DNA of 64,000 bases from Algoriphagus oliviformis (GTDB taxonomy: Bacteria; Bacteroidota; Bacteroidia; Cytophagales; Cyclobacteriaceae). Position 1 is the first letter of the stretch. Every line of letters begins with the position of its first letter. This document shows, piece by piece, positions 43,849 through 52,362 of the stretch. The notes under the pieces are model-generated. The model saw only the letters and a program-made list of their open reading frames with translations. It was not told where the DNA came from and made no database searches. Both the position numbers and the translations under genes were made by a program. The DNA is taken from positions 372,001 through 436,000 of the forward strand of contig NZ_JAFKCT010000004.1 of the NCBI RefSeq assembly GCF_017254915.1. Direction: 5' to 3'.

Positions 43849-44433
43849 TCACTTTTCACCAAGCTCTGAAAAATCGCGGAAAACATTTTCTAAATGAAAA
43901 AGCAAAATAACTATCACCGGCGCTCTGTACACCATACGACTAAAATCAATTTCATCTATTCCATCAATGTAATCTATAACCGCTTCTTTTTCATATCCTG
44001 AGGCTTGGAGTTCTGAAGCGTTTGACAACTGAAGCACTAGTGATGAATTCAACTTATTTCGCTCCTTAACAACAATTTCGTACGGACAGTCTATAACAAT
44101 AGAAGTAATAAGTAGGCCCGATATACCGCTAAATTCTCTAATTAGATCATTTTCATAAAAACTTCTCTTGTTGGAATAAATATATTCTACGAGTCGCAGA
44201 TAATCCTCTTTAGTCACATTATTTAAAAATCCCTCGCTCTTAAATTCCCCTTCAACAAGGGATGCCATTTCGTAAACTCCCATTTGTGAATTTTCACCAT
44301 AGACATCTTTGAAAATTTCTACTGTTCTATGTTCGACACACGCCTCAAGACCTTCATTTATAATGGACTGTCCCTTGCAGATAGAATGCAAATGAATCGT
44401 CATCAATAGAATAATCACTCGGACATAAACCAT
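43849..44433 (-). CDS. Hypothetical exported protein
   Basis: I do not recognise this 194-residue protein. It has a short hydrophobic N-terminus (MVYVRVIILLMTIHLHSICKGQS) that could be a signal peptide and is otherwise mixed, with a hydrophobic stretch ISGLLITSIVIDC in the middle and another (APVIVILLFHLENVF) near the end. The DNA is richer in A and T than the core genes, as expected of acquired sequence. It is flanked by related small hairpin repeats. Confidence 0.6.
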   Translation of the reverse strand: MVYVRVIILLMTIHLHSICKGQSIINEGLEACVEHRTVEIFKDVYGENSQMGVYEMASLVEGEFKSEGFLNNVTKEDYLRLVEYIYSNKRSFYENDLIREFSGISGLLITSIVIDCPYEIVVKERNKLNSSLVLQLSNASELQASGYEKEAVIDYIDGIDEIDFSRMVYRAPVIVILLFHLENVFRDFSELGEK

Positions 44434-44732
44434 GTTTTTCTATATATAATCTTCACTTTTTAAGTCGGTTATAAATTCTATCACTGCCACTTCTTGGCGA
44501 TAAAACCCTATAATCCCCATCCTGTTTTTTTGTATTTGGATGGCACACATCAAACAACACCTAACCTGTCTGTGGAAAACGAGTACCAGAGGTCTGTTTA
44601 ATCGTGTGTGGAAATATTAGGGTATAGTCACAGACCTACACTTAGCACCACTTTTAATTTACGATCAGACTGGAAAGCTTTAGATTCAATCTACATTCTA
44701 GTCCCGGCGGATAAAAACATAACTCACAAAAC
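44434..44732. other. Intergenic stretch in the accessory region
   Basis: No gene was seen. It holds an imperfect inverted pair AGGTCTGT (44590-44597) and ACAGACCT (44630-44637), and a sequence at 44681-44702 related to the hairpin at 43793. Confidence 0.4.
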
Positions 44733-45167
44733 CTATAGTTCAAGGTAGTAAATAAATAGACAATCTAGCAAAGACTCTTTTAAAAACCTCAAGTCCTCTT
44801 CTAAAACAGGATTATACGCAATATTAACTCTTCTGAGGTTTTTCAGACAGGATAGTTCCACAGGCAATTCCTCAATTCTATTACCCATTAAATCCAATGT
44901 TTTTAATTTTTCTAATTTATTAATATCCTTTGGGAGTGAAGAAATTTCATTGAGTGAGAGATTCAAATATTCAAGATTCTCAAGCTCTAGTATTAACATT
45001 GGAAAATCCTTCAAATCACTTCCAGCAAGACTTAGCGCAATTACTTTACCTCTATTCTTTAACGCCTTCTCTAGATCTTTATAAATAACAGGATAATCTG
45101 TTGATGCATTTCTAACTCCAACACAGCCACAAATGACAAAAAAGATTAAAACACAAAACACCTTCAT
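44733..45167 (-). CDS. Leucine-rich-repeat lipoprotein
   Basis: The 144-residue protein has a lipoprotein signal ending ICGC (Cys15) and about four leucine-rich repeats such as LEYLNLSLNEISSLPKDINKL and LKTLDLMGNRIEELPVELSCL. LRR proteins bind other proteins; the partner is unknown. Its DNA is AT-rich like the neighbouring gene, so it fits the accessory region. A short length suggests a small, complete domain rather than a truncation. Confidence 0.8.
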   Translation of the reverse strand: MKVFCVLIFFVICGCVGVRNASTDYPVIYKDLEKALKNRGKVIALSLAGSDLKDFPMLILELENLEYLNLSLNEISSLPKDINKLEKLKTLDLMGNRIEELPVELSCLKNLRRVNIAYNPVLEEDLRFLKESLLDCLFIYYLEL

Positions 45168-45464
45168 TTCTTTTTCTTACTTCCTAGACCCAACCGGGCG
45201 TAGTCTAATCATTTTGGTGGCCAAGTGAAATCCACAACAATTGTCGGGAGCAACTACATCTAAAATCCTGACCAATAGAAAATAAGCCAACTTGCCGCCT
45301 GACTTTGCAGACATCATTCTTGATACCCTCCCCCATTGATGAAAAATAGTCCTATTCCTCCGAATTGCAAACGCCGACAATTGAAAAACATAGTTAATTT
45401 CAGGCAGATGCAGGGACCTACCTCTACCATCCAGAAGGCTTCTCAAAGTTTTTTTAGAAGAAGG
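45168..45464. other. Stretch without a convincing gene
   Basis: A minus-strand frame at 45177-45446 (89 codons) and a plus-strand frame overlap here, but neither has a recognisable domain, and the translated sequences look random. I treat it as non-coding, with low certainty. Confidence 0.4.
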
Positions 45465-46160
45465 TCACCCCGTAAAATACGCCTCCAACTCAGCCATCAT
45501 CTCGGTCTTTTCACGCAGATCGCGAATCACTTTGCCTTTTTCCAGCAGGACGATGCGCTCGCAGATTTCCGTCACATGGTTTAGGTCGTGGCTGGAGATC
45601 AGGAAGGTGACCTTGGAGTTTTCTTTCTCGCGCAGGATCAGCTTCTTCAGCCTAATCTGGGAGCTGGGATCGAGGTTTTCGAAGGGTTCGTCCAAAAAGA
45701 CCACCTCAGGATTGCCCATCAGTGCGGCCGCGATGCCCACTTTTTTCAGGTTGCCTTTGGACAGGTCACGGATGTATTTCTTTTTCCCCAGCACCTCATC
45801 GTTAAACAGCTCGACAAACTTGTCCAGGTGCAGCTTCAGGTCGGCCGCGGACAGACCGTAGATTTTGCGCAGCGTCTCAAAATACTCATCCGGAGTCAGG
45901 TAGGCCAGCAGCATGTGCTCGTCCAGATAGGCTCCGGTTCGGGCTTTCCAGTCCTCCGTTTTGCTCACGTCTTCGCCATTGATGGTGACCGATCCGGCCG
46001 TGGCCCGCACCAGATCCAGCATGATGCGAAAGAGGGTAGTCTTTCCCGCGCCGTTGTTTCCTACCAGCCCGAAGCATTCCCCCTTGGCAATCTCCAAGGA
46101 GGGGACATCGAGGACTACGGCATCTTTGTATTGTTTCTTGAGTTGGGAGATCTGTATCAT
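45465..46160 (-). CDS. ABC transporter ATP-binding protein
   Basis: This 231-residue ATPase has Walker A GNNGAGKTTLF (near 34-44), an ABC signature IRDLSKGNLKKVGIAAALMG in which LSKGN takes the place of LSGGQ, as in the export ATPases of the CcmA/NatA type, and Walker B EVVFLDEPFENLD, with the H loop ISSHDLNHV. Its start overlaps the stop of the DUF5687 permease gene by four bases, so the two form an exporter. Confidence 0.94.
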   Translation of the reverse strand: MIQISQLKKQYKDAVVLDVPSLEIAKGECFGLVGNNGAGKTTLFRIMLDLVRATAGSVTINGEDVSKTEDWKARTGAYLDEHMLLAYLTPDEYFETLRKIYGLSAADLKLHLDKFVELFNDEVLGKKKYIRDLSKGNLKKVGIAAALMGNPEVVFLDEPFENLDPSSQIRLKKLILREKENSKVTFLISSHDLNHVTEICERIVLLEKGKVIRDLREKTEMMAELEAYFTG

Positions 46161-47644
46161 AGTTCTTGACGGAAGGAAGAGGAGATTTCGTATCGGTTGG
46201 ACAGCACGCGGTTGATGTTGATTTGGGAAAGGCGCTTGAAGCCGAAAATGCCCGCGACACCCGCCACGCTCAGGGCGAGCAGCCCTACGTAGTCGTTAAA
46301 CAGCAGGGAAAAAGGCACATAGATCAGGTAAGGGCCGAGCATCATGGGTATCACGATCAGAAACTGCGCGATCCCCACACCCTCATAGTTGAACATGGCC
46401 CCTTTGTTCAGGTCCATAGGCTTGGGCTTCCAAAGCGCCAGGTAGATGATCACGTGGACCAATATCCCGACGTTGAACAGGAAGGTGGCCAAGTGGATCA
46501 GCAGAAAGTGCCAGCCGAAGTAGACGTAGGGCACCGAGGCGAGAAAGCAGATGATGGAAATCCCGACGAAGAGCAGGTACTTGCCCCGCACCAAAGCCTC
46601 GATCCCACTTCTTTGCCGGAGGTAAAAGTCAAAGTTGGACGAGTTCCAGCTCAGGAAAAGCTGTCCATACTGGATCATAAAAATCCCCGTGATAAAGACC
46701 CCGACGAAGATAAAGATGAAGCTGAAGCCATCCTCGGTGGTGTAGGCGGGATTGTTGTAAAAGATCAGGCCGTAGAGGAGGAAAAAGCCCGTCATCATCA
46801 GGAAAGTCCGGCTTTTCTTATGGCGGATGATCAGCTTCCACTCGACGTTTGCCAGCTCGCCTGCCAGCCCGAAGCGGGAGAAAAAGCCGATGGACTGGTT
46901 GACAAAGCGCACGTCCTCTTCCTCGGACAGGTCTTCCAGATAGGCATTGGACACGTAAAACCGGAAGCAAAGCAGGTAGGCCACGACCATCGCCACAGCC
47001 ATGCCCAGCAGCGGCAGGGGGCTAATCAAGGCATAGTCAAAAACCGGCTGCAGCAGCTCCCCGAGATTGAACCAGCCCATGTAGCTCGATCCGGCTCCCG
47101 CCACCAATACGGCGAAAATCACAAACAAGCCAATCAGGCTGTCCTCAAAGCGCTGCTTAAACCACAGCATAAACCAATGCAGCGTCCAGCTCGCCAGTGC
47201 GATCGTACCTACCCACATCAGGGCGGCCGGCATGCCAAACTTCCCACTGACCACCTGGATCGCAAACGGTAAGACCAGCAGGATCGCGATGATATTCAGA
47301 GGCGACACAAAGGAACGGGTCAGCAGCATGCGGATGATCCTCCTTTTTCCAATCGGGAGATGCAACAGGCTCTCCAATTCCACCACAGGCAGCTTTTGGA
47401 TAAAGTAGCGGTAAAGAAATTCACCCAGGAAGAAGTAGATCAGAAAGCTGTTGACCAAGGCGATGTGGTCTTGGCCGGGTACTACTTTTTCCAGGATCAG
47501 CTTGAGCAAAAAGCCCGCACCTACCACATAGCTGAGCAAGATCAGCCCCAAAAACACCATAAGAATGTTGGCCAGGAGACTCTTTGCAAAAGAAGTGGAG
47601 CGTAGGCTTTTGAGAAATTGCAATCGGGCAAGCGTAAAAAACAT
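46157..47644 (-). CDS. DUF5687 ABC-type permease
   Basis: The 495-residue integral membrane protein has about 12 hydrophobic segments (for example AKSLLANILMVFLGLILLSYVVGAGFLLKLI near the start) and matches the layout of DUF5687 permeases, a Bacteroidota family paired with a CcmA-like ATPase. The substrate is unknown. It is translated ahead of, and coupled to, the ATPase gene. Confidence 0.88.
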   Translation of the reverse strand: MFFTLARLQFLKSLRSTSFAKSLLANILMVFLGLILLSYVVGAGFLLKLILEKVVPGQDHIALVNSFLIYFFLGEFLYRYFIQKLPVVELESLLHLPIGKRRIIRMLLTRSFVSPLNIIAILLVLPFAIQVVSGKFGMPAALMWVGTIALASWTLHWFMLWFKQRFEDSLIGLFVIFAVLVAGAGSSYMGWFNLGELLQPVFDYALISPLPLLGMAVAMVVAYLLCFRFYVSNAYLEDLSEEEDVRFVNQSIGFFSRFGLAGELANVEWKLIIRHKKSRTFLMMTGFFLLYGLIFYNNPAYTTEDGFSFIFIFVGVFITGIFMIQYGQLFLSWNSSNFDFYLRQRSGIEALVRGKYLLFVGISIICFLASVPYVYFGWHFLLIHLATFLFNVGILVHVIIYLALWKPKPMDLNKGAMFNYEGVGIAQFLIVIPMMLGPYLIYVPFSLLFNDYVGLLALSVAGVAGIFGFKRLSQININRVLSNRYEISSSFRQEL

Positions 47645-47752
47645 AGGTACGGATAGGGTTTAGATTCTAAAATGCGACATATACCGAGCTGGCCGAATCG
47701 GGGACATGTAGGACTGGTCTTCCACCATCCCGGCCCTCAAGGCCTTCAAAAA

Positions 47753-48184
47753 TCAAAAGTCGTCGTTGATCTCCAGCCAATAGCCGTCGGGGTCGCGGAT
47801 ATAGATCTGCTTCACCCCGTCCACGCGATTGGTGATTTCCCCACTGACTCCGGCCCAGCTTTCGAAGGGATAGCTTTTCGCCCTCATATTGTCCACAAAA
47901 GCCCGCATGTCTGGGATGCTAAAGCAAAGATGGTTCACCTTTGACTTTTCCTCCGGCAGCTCTTTGGCTTCGATGAGGTGGAGTGCGGAGCCGCCTCCGA
48001 TGTCATACCAGGCGTGGAGTCCGTCTTTGAAAGGCTCTTCGATCTCATTCAGCTTCAGCACGTTTTTGTAAAAATCCATGCTCTTGTCCAAGTCGGAGAC
48101 GTGGACGGCGATATGGTTGACCTTGATCTGCGCGACCGAGGCGAGGGAAACCAAAAACAGGGCTATCGTCAGTAACTTCTTCAT
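47753..48184 (-). CDS. Exported VOC-superfamily protein (glyoxalase-like)
   Basis: The 143-residue protein has a signal peptide (MKKLLTIALFLVSLASVAQ) followed by a complete VOC module: VNHIAVHVSDLDKSMDFYKNVLKLNEI, HAWYDIGGGSALHLIEA, VNHLCFSIPDMRAFVDNM and KQIYIRDPDGYWLEINDDF. The metal ligands (His, His, Glu) are in place. A VOC protein outside the cytoplasm is unusual. It is closely similar to the next gene at 48323. Start 48184 gives the signal peptide. Confidence 0.88.
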   Translation of the reverse strand: MKKLLTIALFLVSLASVAQIKVNHIAVHVSDLDKSMDFYKNVLKLNEIEEPFKDGLHAWYDIGGGSALHLIEAKELPEEKSKVNHLCFSIPDMRAFVDNMRAKSYPFESWAGVSGEITNRVDGVKQIYIRDPDGYWLEINDDF

Positions 48185-48322
48185 GGGATGTCGGGATTTT
48201 GCCTTCGATAATAAGGCTTTTTGACCAAAGAAGCCCATTCTATCCGCAAAACCCACCCAAAATATCACCCCGCTTGGACTGAACCCCCACCCCTCTCCAT
48301 CTTCTCGCTGGGCAAAACAGTC

Positions 48323-48712
48323 CTAAAAGTCGTCGTTTACCTCAATCCAGTAGCGGTCGGGATCACGGAAAAAAATCTGCCGGATGCCGTCTGGCCGAAC
48401 ATGGACTTCACCTTGATCCCCAGCCCAGTTTTCGAAGGGACAGTTTCTGGCTTTCAGGTTTTGGATAAAAGCGCCCATATCCTCCACGCTGAAGCAGAGG
48501 TGGTTGGTCTTGGAGATTTCCTTTGGCGGAGCCAGTGCCAGCTCCTCGATGAGGTGCACAGTCGCACCGCCCCCGATGTCGTACCAGGCATGAAGTCCGT
48601 CTTTAAACGGCTCCTCCACCGCTTTCAACCCCAACACTTCCTCGTAGAAAGTCTGGCTAAGCGTCAAGTCGGCGACATGGATGGCAATATGGTTGATCTT
48701 GATGGATGGCAT
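48323..48712 (-). CDS. Cytoplasmic VOC-superfamily protein (glyoxalase-like)
   Basis: The 129-residue protein starts MPSIKINHIAIHVADLTLSQTFYEEVLGLK and has no signal peptide. Its core, DGLHAWYDIGGG, NHLCFSVEDMGAF and RDPDRYWIEVNDDF, is close to that of the exported VOC protein at 47753, so the two arose by duplication. The likely ligands (His in NHIA, His in VHLIEE, Glu in WIEVN) are kept. The substrate is unknown. Confidence 0.88.
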   Translation of the reverse strand: MPSIKINHIAIHVADLTLSQTFYEEVLGLKAVEEPFKDGLHAWYDIGGGATVHLIEELALAPPKEISKTNHLCFSVEDMGAFIQNLKARNCPFENWAGDQGEVHVRPDGIRQIFFRDPDRYWIEVNDDF

Positions 48713-48781
48713 AGGCAAGTAGGTCAAAAAAGGCAAAGCCGGTGTATTTCGGCCCAAGATGGCCCCAATTTGGCGAAATGA

Positions 48782-48812
48782 AAAAAGCCAACCCTTTGCG
48801 GATTGGCTTTTC
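48782..48812 (-). terminator. Terminator of the S41 peptidase gene
   Basis: On the minus strand AAAAGCCAATCC pairs with GGGTTGGCTTTT (one G-T pair) across GCAAA and is followed by a T run. Confidence 0.8.
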
Positions 48813-48829
48813 TTGAATTTTCGCAGAGA

Positions 48830-50482
48830 TCACTCTCCTCCATCAGCGGTCAGATCGGTCGCCATCGCTATGCGATCTGCTTCGCCAAAGAGGTTCAGCG
48901 CCTGTTGATACACCTCGTTGATATCATTGATGACTCGGTAGAAGGCATTGTCGTCGTAGATCTGACGTCCCAGATGCGCTTTGACCAGCAGCCTCAGGTA
49001 TTCCTTGGACTTGTTGAAGTCTTTGGAGTCAAACTCCACCTTGTTTTTCTTGCCGTACTCGACCAGATCCATCAGCATCGCGTCGCTCACCTTGTAGTCT
49101 TTGTAATACTGGTCTAGGCTCATGGACGAGAAGTTCGCCTTGTTTTTGTTCGCATAGTCCAGGACAAACTCTCGGGAAGCATCCGTGCTAAAGAGACGAT
49201 TGACATAGGCACTGTTCATGGTCGTGTCGAGCGGCACGAAATAATCCGGCATGATGCCGCCGCCGCCATAGACCGTCCTGCCTTTTTTGGTTTCATATTT
49301 TAGGCTGTCGTTGAAGCTGATGCTGTCCGCGGAGAAGAACTCCCCGTGGGTATAGCGATTCATCAGGTCCGTTTCGTAAGCTTCATAGTTATGGTCGTAG
49401 GGCTTTTGGATGGATCTGCCGGACGGGGTAAAATACCTCGCGATGGTCAATCTCAGCTCGGCTCCGTCAGAAAGGTCGATCGGCATCTGCACCAATCCCT
49501 TGCCGAAAGAACGTCTGCCCACGATCAGGCCGCGGTCGTTGTCCTGGATAGCTCCCGCCAAAATCTCGGATGCCGAGGCTGATCCTTCGTTGATCAGGAC
49601 GATCACCGAACCTTCCTCAAACATGCCTGGCTTGAAGGCAAAGGCTTTTTGGCTGTATTGGCTGACCTTGCCCTCTTGGGACACGATCAGATCCCGGTCT
49701 CCAAGCAACTCGTCGGCCATGTTGATCGCCGCGCCCATGTATCCGCCTGGATTGCCCTGAAGGTCGATGATCAGCTTCTTCATCCCTTTGGACTGCAGGT
49801 CTGTCAGGGAGGTCTTAAACTCCTCATAAGTCGTGGCGGCAAAACGGCTCACCTTGATGTAGCCGATCTCGTTGGTGACCATGTAGGAAGCATAGATGCT
49901 GTATTGCGGGATCTTGTCCCTGGTGATCTCGTAGGAGATCAGTCCAGGCTGGTTTTTGCGTTTGATGTCCACGACGACCTTGGAGCCTCTTGGGCCTCTC
50001 AGGTGGTCAAACACATCCCGGTTGGTGATGCCTATCCCGGCCACGTTCTCCCCGTCCACTTTGATGATCTGGTCTCCGGACTGTATGCCCAGTGCCTCAG
50101 ATGGGCCACCGGTCAGCGGCGCCACCACGTAGATGGTATCGCGTATGATGCCAAACTCCACGCCTATGCCGTCAAATTCTCCCTCAAGCTGTGACTGAGC
50201 CAGGGAAGCGTCCCGAGCAGGGATATAGCTGGAGTGCGGGTCTAGGTTTTCGAGCATCTTGGTGATCCCATATTCCACCAGCTCGTTGGTGTTCACACTG
50301 TCCACGTAGTCGCGGTTGATATAGGTCATGATCTCTTGGAGCTTGTACAGCGCAGCCCGCAAGTCGTTCTGGTTGCTTTTTGGCTCCGCAAAAGTCGCCC
50401 CAATCCAAATCCCCGCAGAAATGGCCAGTGCGAGAATGATCGGAAGCCGGATTTGTGATTTGGTATTCTTTGTCTCGCTCAC
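48830..50482 (-). CDS. S41-family C-terminal processing peptidase (CtpA-like)
   Basis: The 550-residue protein has an N-terminal membrane anchor (IRLPIILALAISAGIWIGATFA), a PDZ domain (GVEFGIIRDTIYVVAPLTGGPSEALGIQSGDQIIKVDG, near 95-135) and a tail-specific protease core. The catalytic Ser lies in VLINEGSASASEILAGAIQD and the Lys in GRRSFGKGLVQ. It is anchored in the inner membrane with the active domain in the periplasm, where it trims or degrades proteins from their C-termini. Confidence 0.95.
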   Translation of the reverse strand: MSETKNTKSQIRLPIILALAISAGIWIGATFAEPKSNQNDLRAALYKLQEIMTYINRDYVDSVNTNELVEYGITKMLENLDPHSSYIPARDASLAQSQLEGEFDGIGVEFGIIRDTIYVVAPLTGGPSEALGIQSGDQIIKVDGENVAGIGITNRDVFDHLRGPRGSKVVVDIKRKNQPGLISYEITRDKIPQYSIYASYMVTNEIGYIKVSRFAATTYEEFKTSLTDLQSKGMKKLIIDLQGNPGGYMGAAINMADELLGDRDLIVSQEGKVSQYSQKAFAFKPGMFEEGSVIVLINEGSASASEILAGAIQDNDRGLIVGRRSFGKGLVQMPIDLSDGAELRLTIARYFTPSGRSIQKPYDHNYEAYETDLMNRYTHGEFFSADSISFNDSLKYETKKGRTVYGGGGIMPDYFVPLDTTMNSAYVNRLFSTDASREFVLDYANKNKANFSSMSLDQYYKDYKVSDAMLMDLVEYGKKNKVEFDSKDFNKSKEYLRLLVKAHLGRQIYDDNAFYRVINDINEVYQQALNLFGEADRIAMATDLTADGGE

Positions 50483-50639
50483 TTTTTCTCTGATTTTGTA
50501 TTCAAGTAACTCAAACTATCGATAAATGATCCATGAAGGAAACCGATTTTAGATAAAATTAACGATTGTTTGTACGGGAGGGGGCGCTAAAGGTCAGATT
50601 TATTCCCGTTTTTCCTCCAAAAAAAATTAATTTTGTCCA

Positions 50640-51398
50640 ATGTACTCGAATCGGGATTTCGAAAAGTCGTCTGTTGGTGAACTAGTTTCAGAAAACTATG
50701 TCTTTGCGGCTGTCCTGCACTATTTCGGTATCAGCTTCTACCAGTACCCGACAGATTCTTTGGAGAAAGTCTGCCGACGCCACAAGGTCAATCCGCGGAC
50801 TCTGGTCTCCGAGCTGGAGTCCTGGGCCAAGCGTGTAGATCCCACGCCCGAGGAGCTTTACCTGAACCCCATCGAGCTGCTGGTGGCTTACCTCAAAAAG
50901 AAGCACTACTTCTTTGTCCGCCAAGAGCTCCCCTTTCTCTCCAACCTGATCTCTGGCATAGAGCCGGAGCCTCGATTTGGGCCTCTGATGGCTGATCTGC
51001 GGATCATGTTCCCGTTGTTTGTGGAGGACTTCATCCACCACATCCACGAGGAGGAAAGCCGCCTCTTCAAGCGCATCGAAGTACTCCAGGACATCGAGGA
51101 CGGACACTATCAGGTCCGGGATGCGCTGATCATCCTGGAAAAAGACCCCATCCACCTGATGGCAGACCAGCATGAAGTCCATGACGACGAAATGGAAGGC
51201 ATACGCCGGCTGACCCGGGACTATTTCCTCGAAGCCGATGCGCCGCTGACGATGAGAGTACTCTACCACGAGCTTCAAAACTTTGAGCGGGAGCTCTCCA
51301 TCCATGCCAAGATCGAGGACGAACTGTTGTTTCCGAAGGCCGTGGAACTGGAGAAAGAAGCGCTCCGCAGAATCCGAAAAAAAATCCAAACCAACTGA
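50640..51398 (+). CDS. Hemerythrin-like di-iron protein (RIC/YtfE-like)
   Basis: The 252-residue protein begins with SSVGELVSENYVFAAVLHYFGISFYQYPTDSLEKVC, which resembles the DUF542 (ScdA N-terminal) domain, but the CCGG pair of that domain is replaced by Phe-Tyr. The HHE domain follows with ligands in KKHYFFVRQELPFL, FIHHIHEEESRLF, DQHEVHDDEMEGI and LSIHAKIEDELLFPKAVE. RIC proteins repair iron-sulfur centres after nitrosative or oxidative damage. The stop overlaps the ruvX start by one base. Confidence 0.82.
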   Translation: MYSNRDFEKSSVGELVSENYVFAAVLHYFGISFYQYPTDSLEKVCRRHKVNPRTLVSELESWAKRVDPTPEELYLNPIELLVAYLKKKHYFFVRQELPFLSNLISGIEPEPRFGPLMADLRIMFPLFVEDFIHHIHEEESRLFKRIEVLQDIEDGHYQVRDALIILEKDPIHLMADQHEVHDDEMEGIRRLTRDYFLEADAPLTMRVLYHELQNFERELSIHAKIEDELLFPKAVELEKEALRRIRKKIQTN

Positions 51399-51811
51399 TG
51401 GCCAGAATTCTCGCGATAGATCTGGGAACCAAACGCACCGGCTTGGCCGTTACCGATCCGCTGCAAATCTTGGCAAATCCCCTCGAAACCATCGAAACGA
51501 GCCAATTGATCTTCTTTCTGAAAAGCTACTGTGCCAAAGAAGAAGTGGAAACCCTCGTGCTCGGACTCCCCATCCGCCTCGACGGCCAGGACAATGAGAT
51601 GACCCCAAGAGTAATGAAACTGAAGGAAGACCTGCAGCAGGTTTTTCCCGACAAAAAAATAGCCCTGGTAGATGAGCGATTTACCTCCAAAATGGCCATG
51701 CAGAGCATGATCGCCATGGGCAGCAAAAAGAAAGACCGCAGGGAAAAAGCCGGAAACCTGGACAAAGTATCCGCGGCAATCATATTACAATCTTACCTCG
51801 AACAGAAATGA
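51398..51811 (+). CDS. ruvX: Putative Holliday junction resolvase RuvX/YqgF
   Basis: This 137-residue RNase H-fold protein has RILAIDLGTKRTGLAVTDPL at the start, LVLGLPIRLDGQDNEMT in the middle and VDERFTSKMA plus the terminal Asp-containing KVSAAIILQSYL. YqgF proteins are implicated in 16S rRNA processing and in resolving recombination junctions. It overlaps def by four bases and lies in an operon with it. Confidence 0.92.
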   Translation: MARILAIDLGTKRTGLAVTDPLQILANPLETIETSQLIFFLKSYCAKEEVETLVLGLPIRLDGQDNEMTPRVMKLKEDLQQVFPDKKIALVDERFTSKMAMQSMIAMGSKKKDRREKAGNLDKVSAAIILQSYLEQK

Positions 51812-52362
51812 TTTACCCCATAGTCGCCTACGGCAACCCCATCCTCAAAAAAGAAGCGGAGGAAATCGCCGAAGGCACCGACATCAGTGCCCTGATCAAC
51901 GACATGTACGCCACCATGGACCATGCCAACGGCGTGGGCCTCGCCGCTCCCCAGATCAACCAGGGTGTACGGCTCTTTGTCATCGACAGCTCCCTGATGC
52001 TGGATGAGGACGATGAGGAGAAGGGCATCCGACGCACCTTCATCAACCCCATCATCCTGGACGAGTACGGAGACGACTTTGGCTTCGAGGAAGGCTGCCT
52101 CAGCATCCCGGAAGTACGGGCAGAGATCATCCGCCCGGAAAAGCTGACCATCGAATACTTTGACGAAAACTGGAACCTCAAGGAAGAGGAGTTTTCCGGC
52201 ATGACCGCCCGCGTCATCCAGCACGAATACGACCACCTCGAAGGAATTCTATTCGTCGACTACCTGAAGGGCTTGAAAAAACGCCTGATCCAGTCTAAAT
52301 TGATCGACGTCAGCAAGGGCAAAGTCTCCACTGACTACCGCATGATCTATCCCCTACGCTAG
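51808..52362 (+). CDS. def: Peptide deformylase
   Basis: The 184-residue metalloenzyme removes the formyl group from new proteins. All three signatures are seen: GVGLAAPQI near 48, EGCLSIPEVRAEI with the metal Cys near 98, and QHEYDHLEGILFVDYL, with two His ligands and the catalytic Glu near 140-150. The acidic insertion LMLDEDDEEKGI is typical of Bacteroidota. The amidase gene starts at the base after its stop. Confidence 0.97.
   Translation: MIYPIVAYGNPILKKEAEEIAEGTDISALINDMYATMDHANGVGLAAPQINQGVRLFVIDSSLMLDEDDEEKGIRRTFINPIILDEYGDDFGFEEGCLSIPEVRAEIIRPEKLTIEYFDENWNLKEEEFSGMTARVIQHEYDHLEGILFVDYLKGLKKRLIQSKLIDVSKGKVSTDYRMIYPLR

Noticed and set aside
45177-45446. An 89-codon minus-strand open frame
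   Set aside because: No recognisable domain, signal peptide or coupling to neighbours, and an overlapping frame exists on the other strand. The composition looks like translated non-coding DNA.
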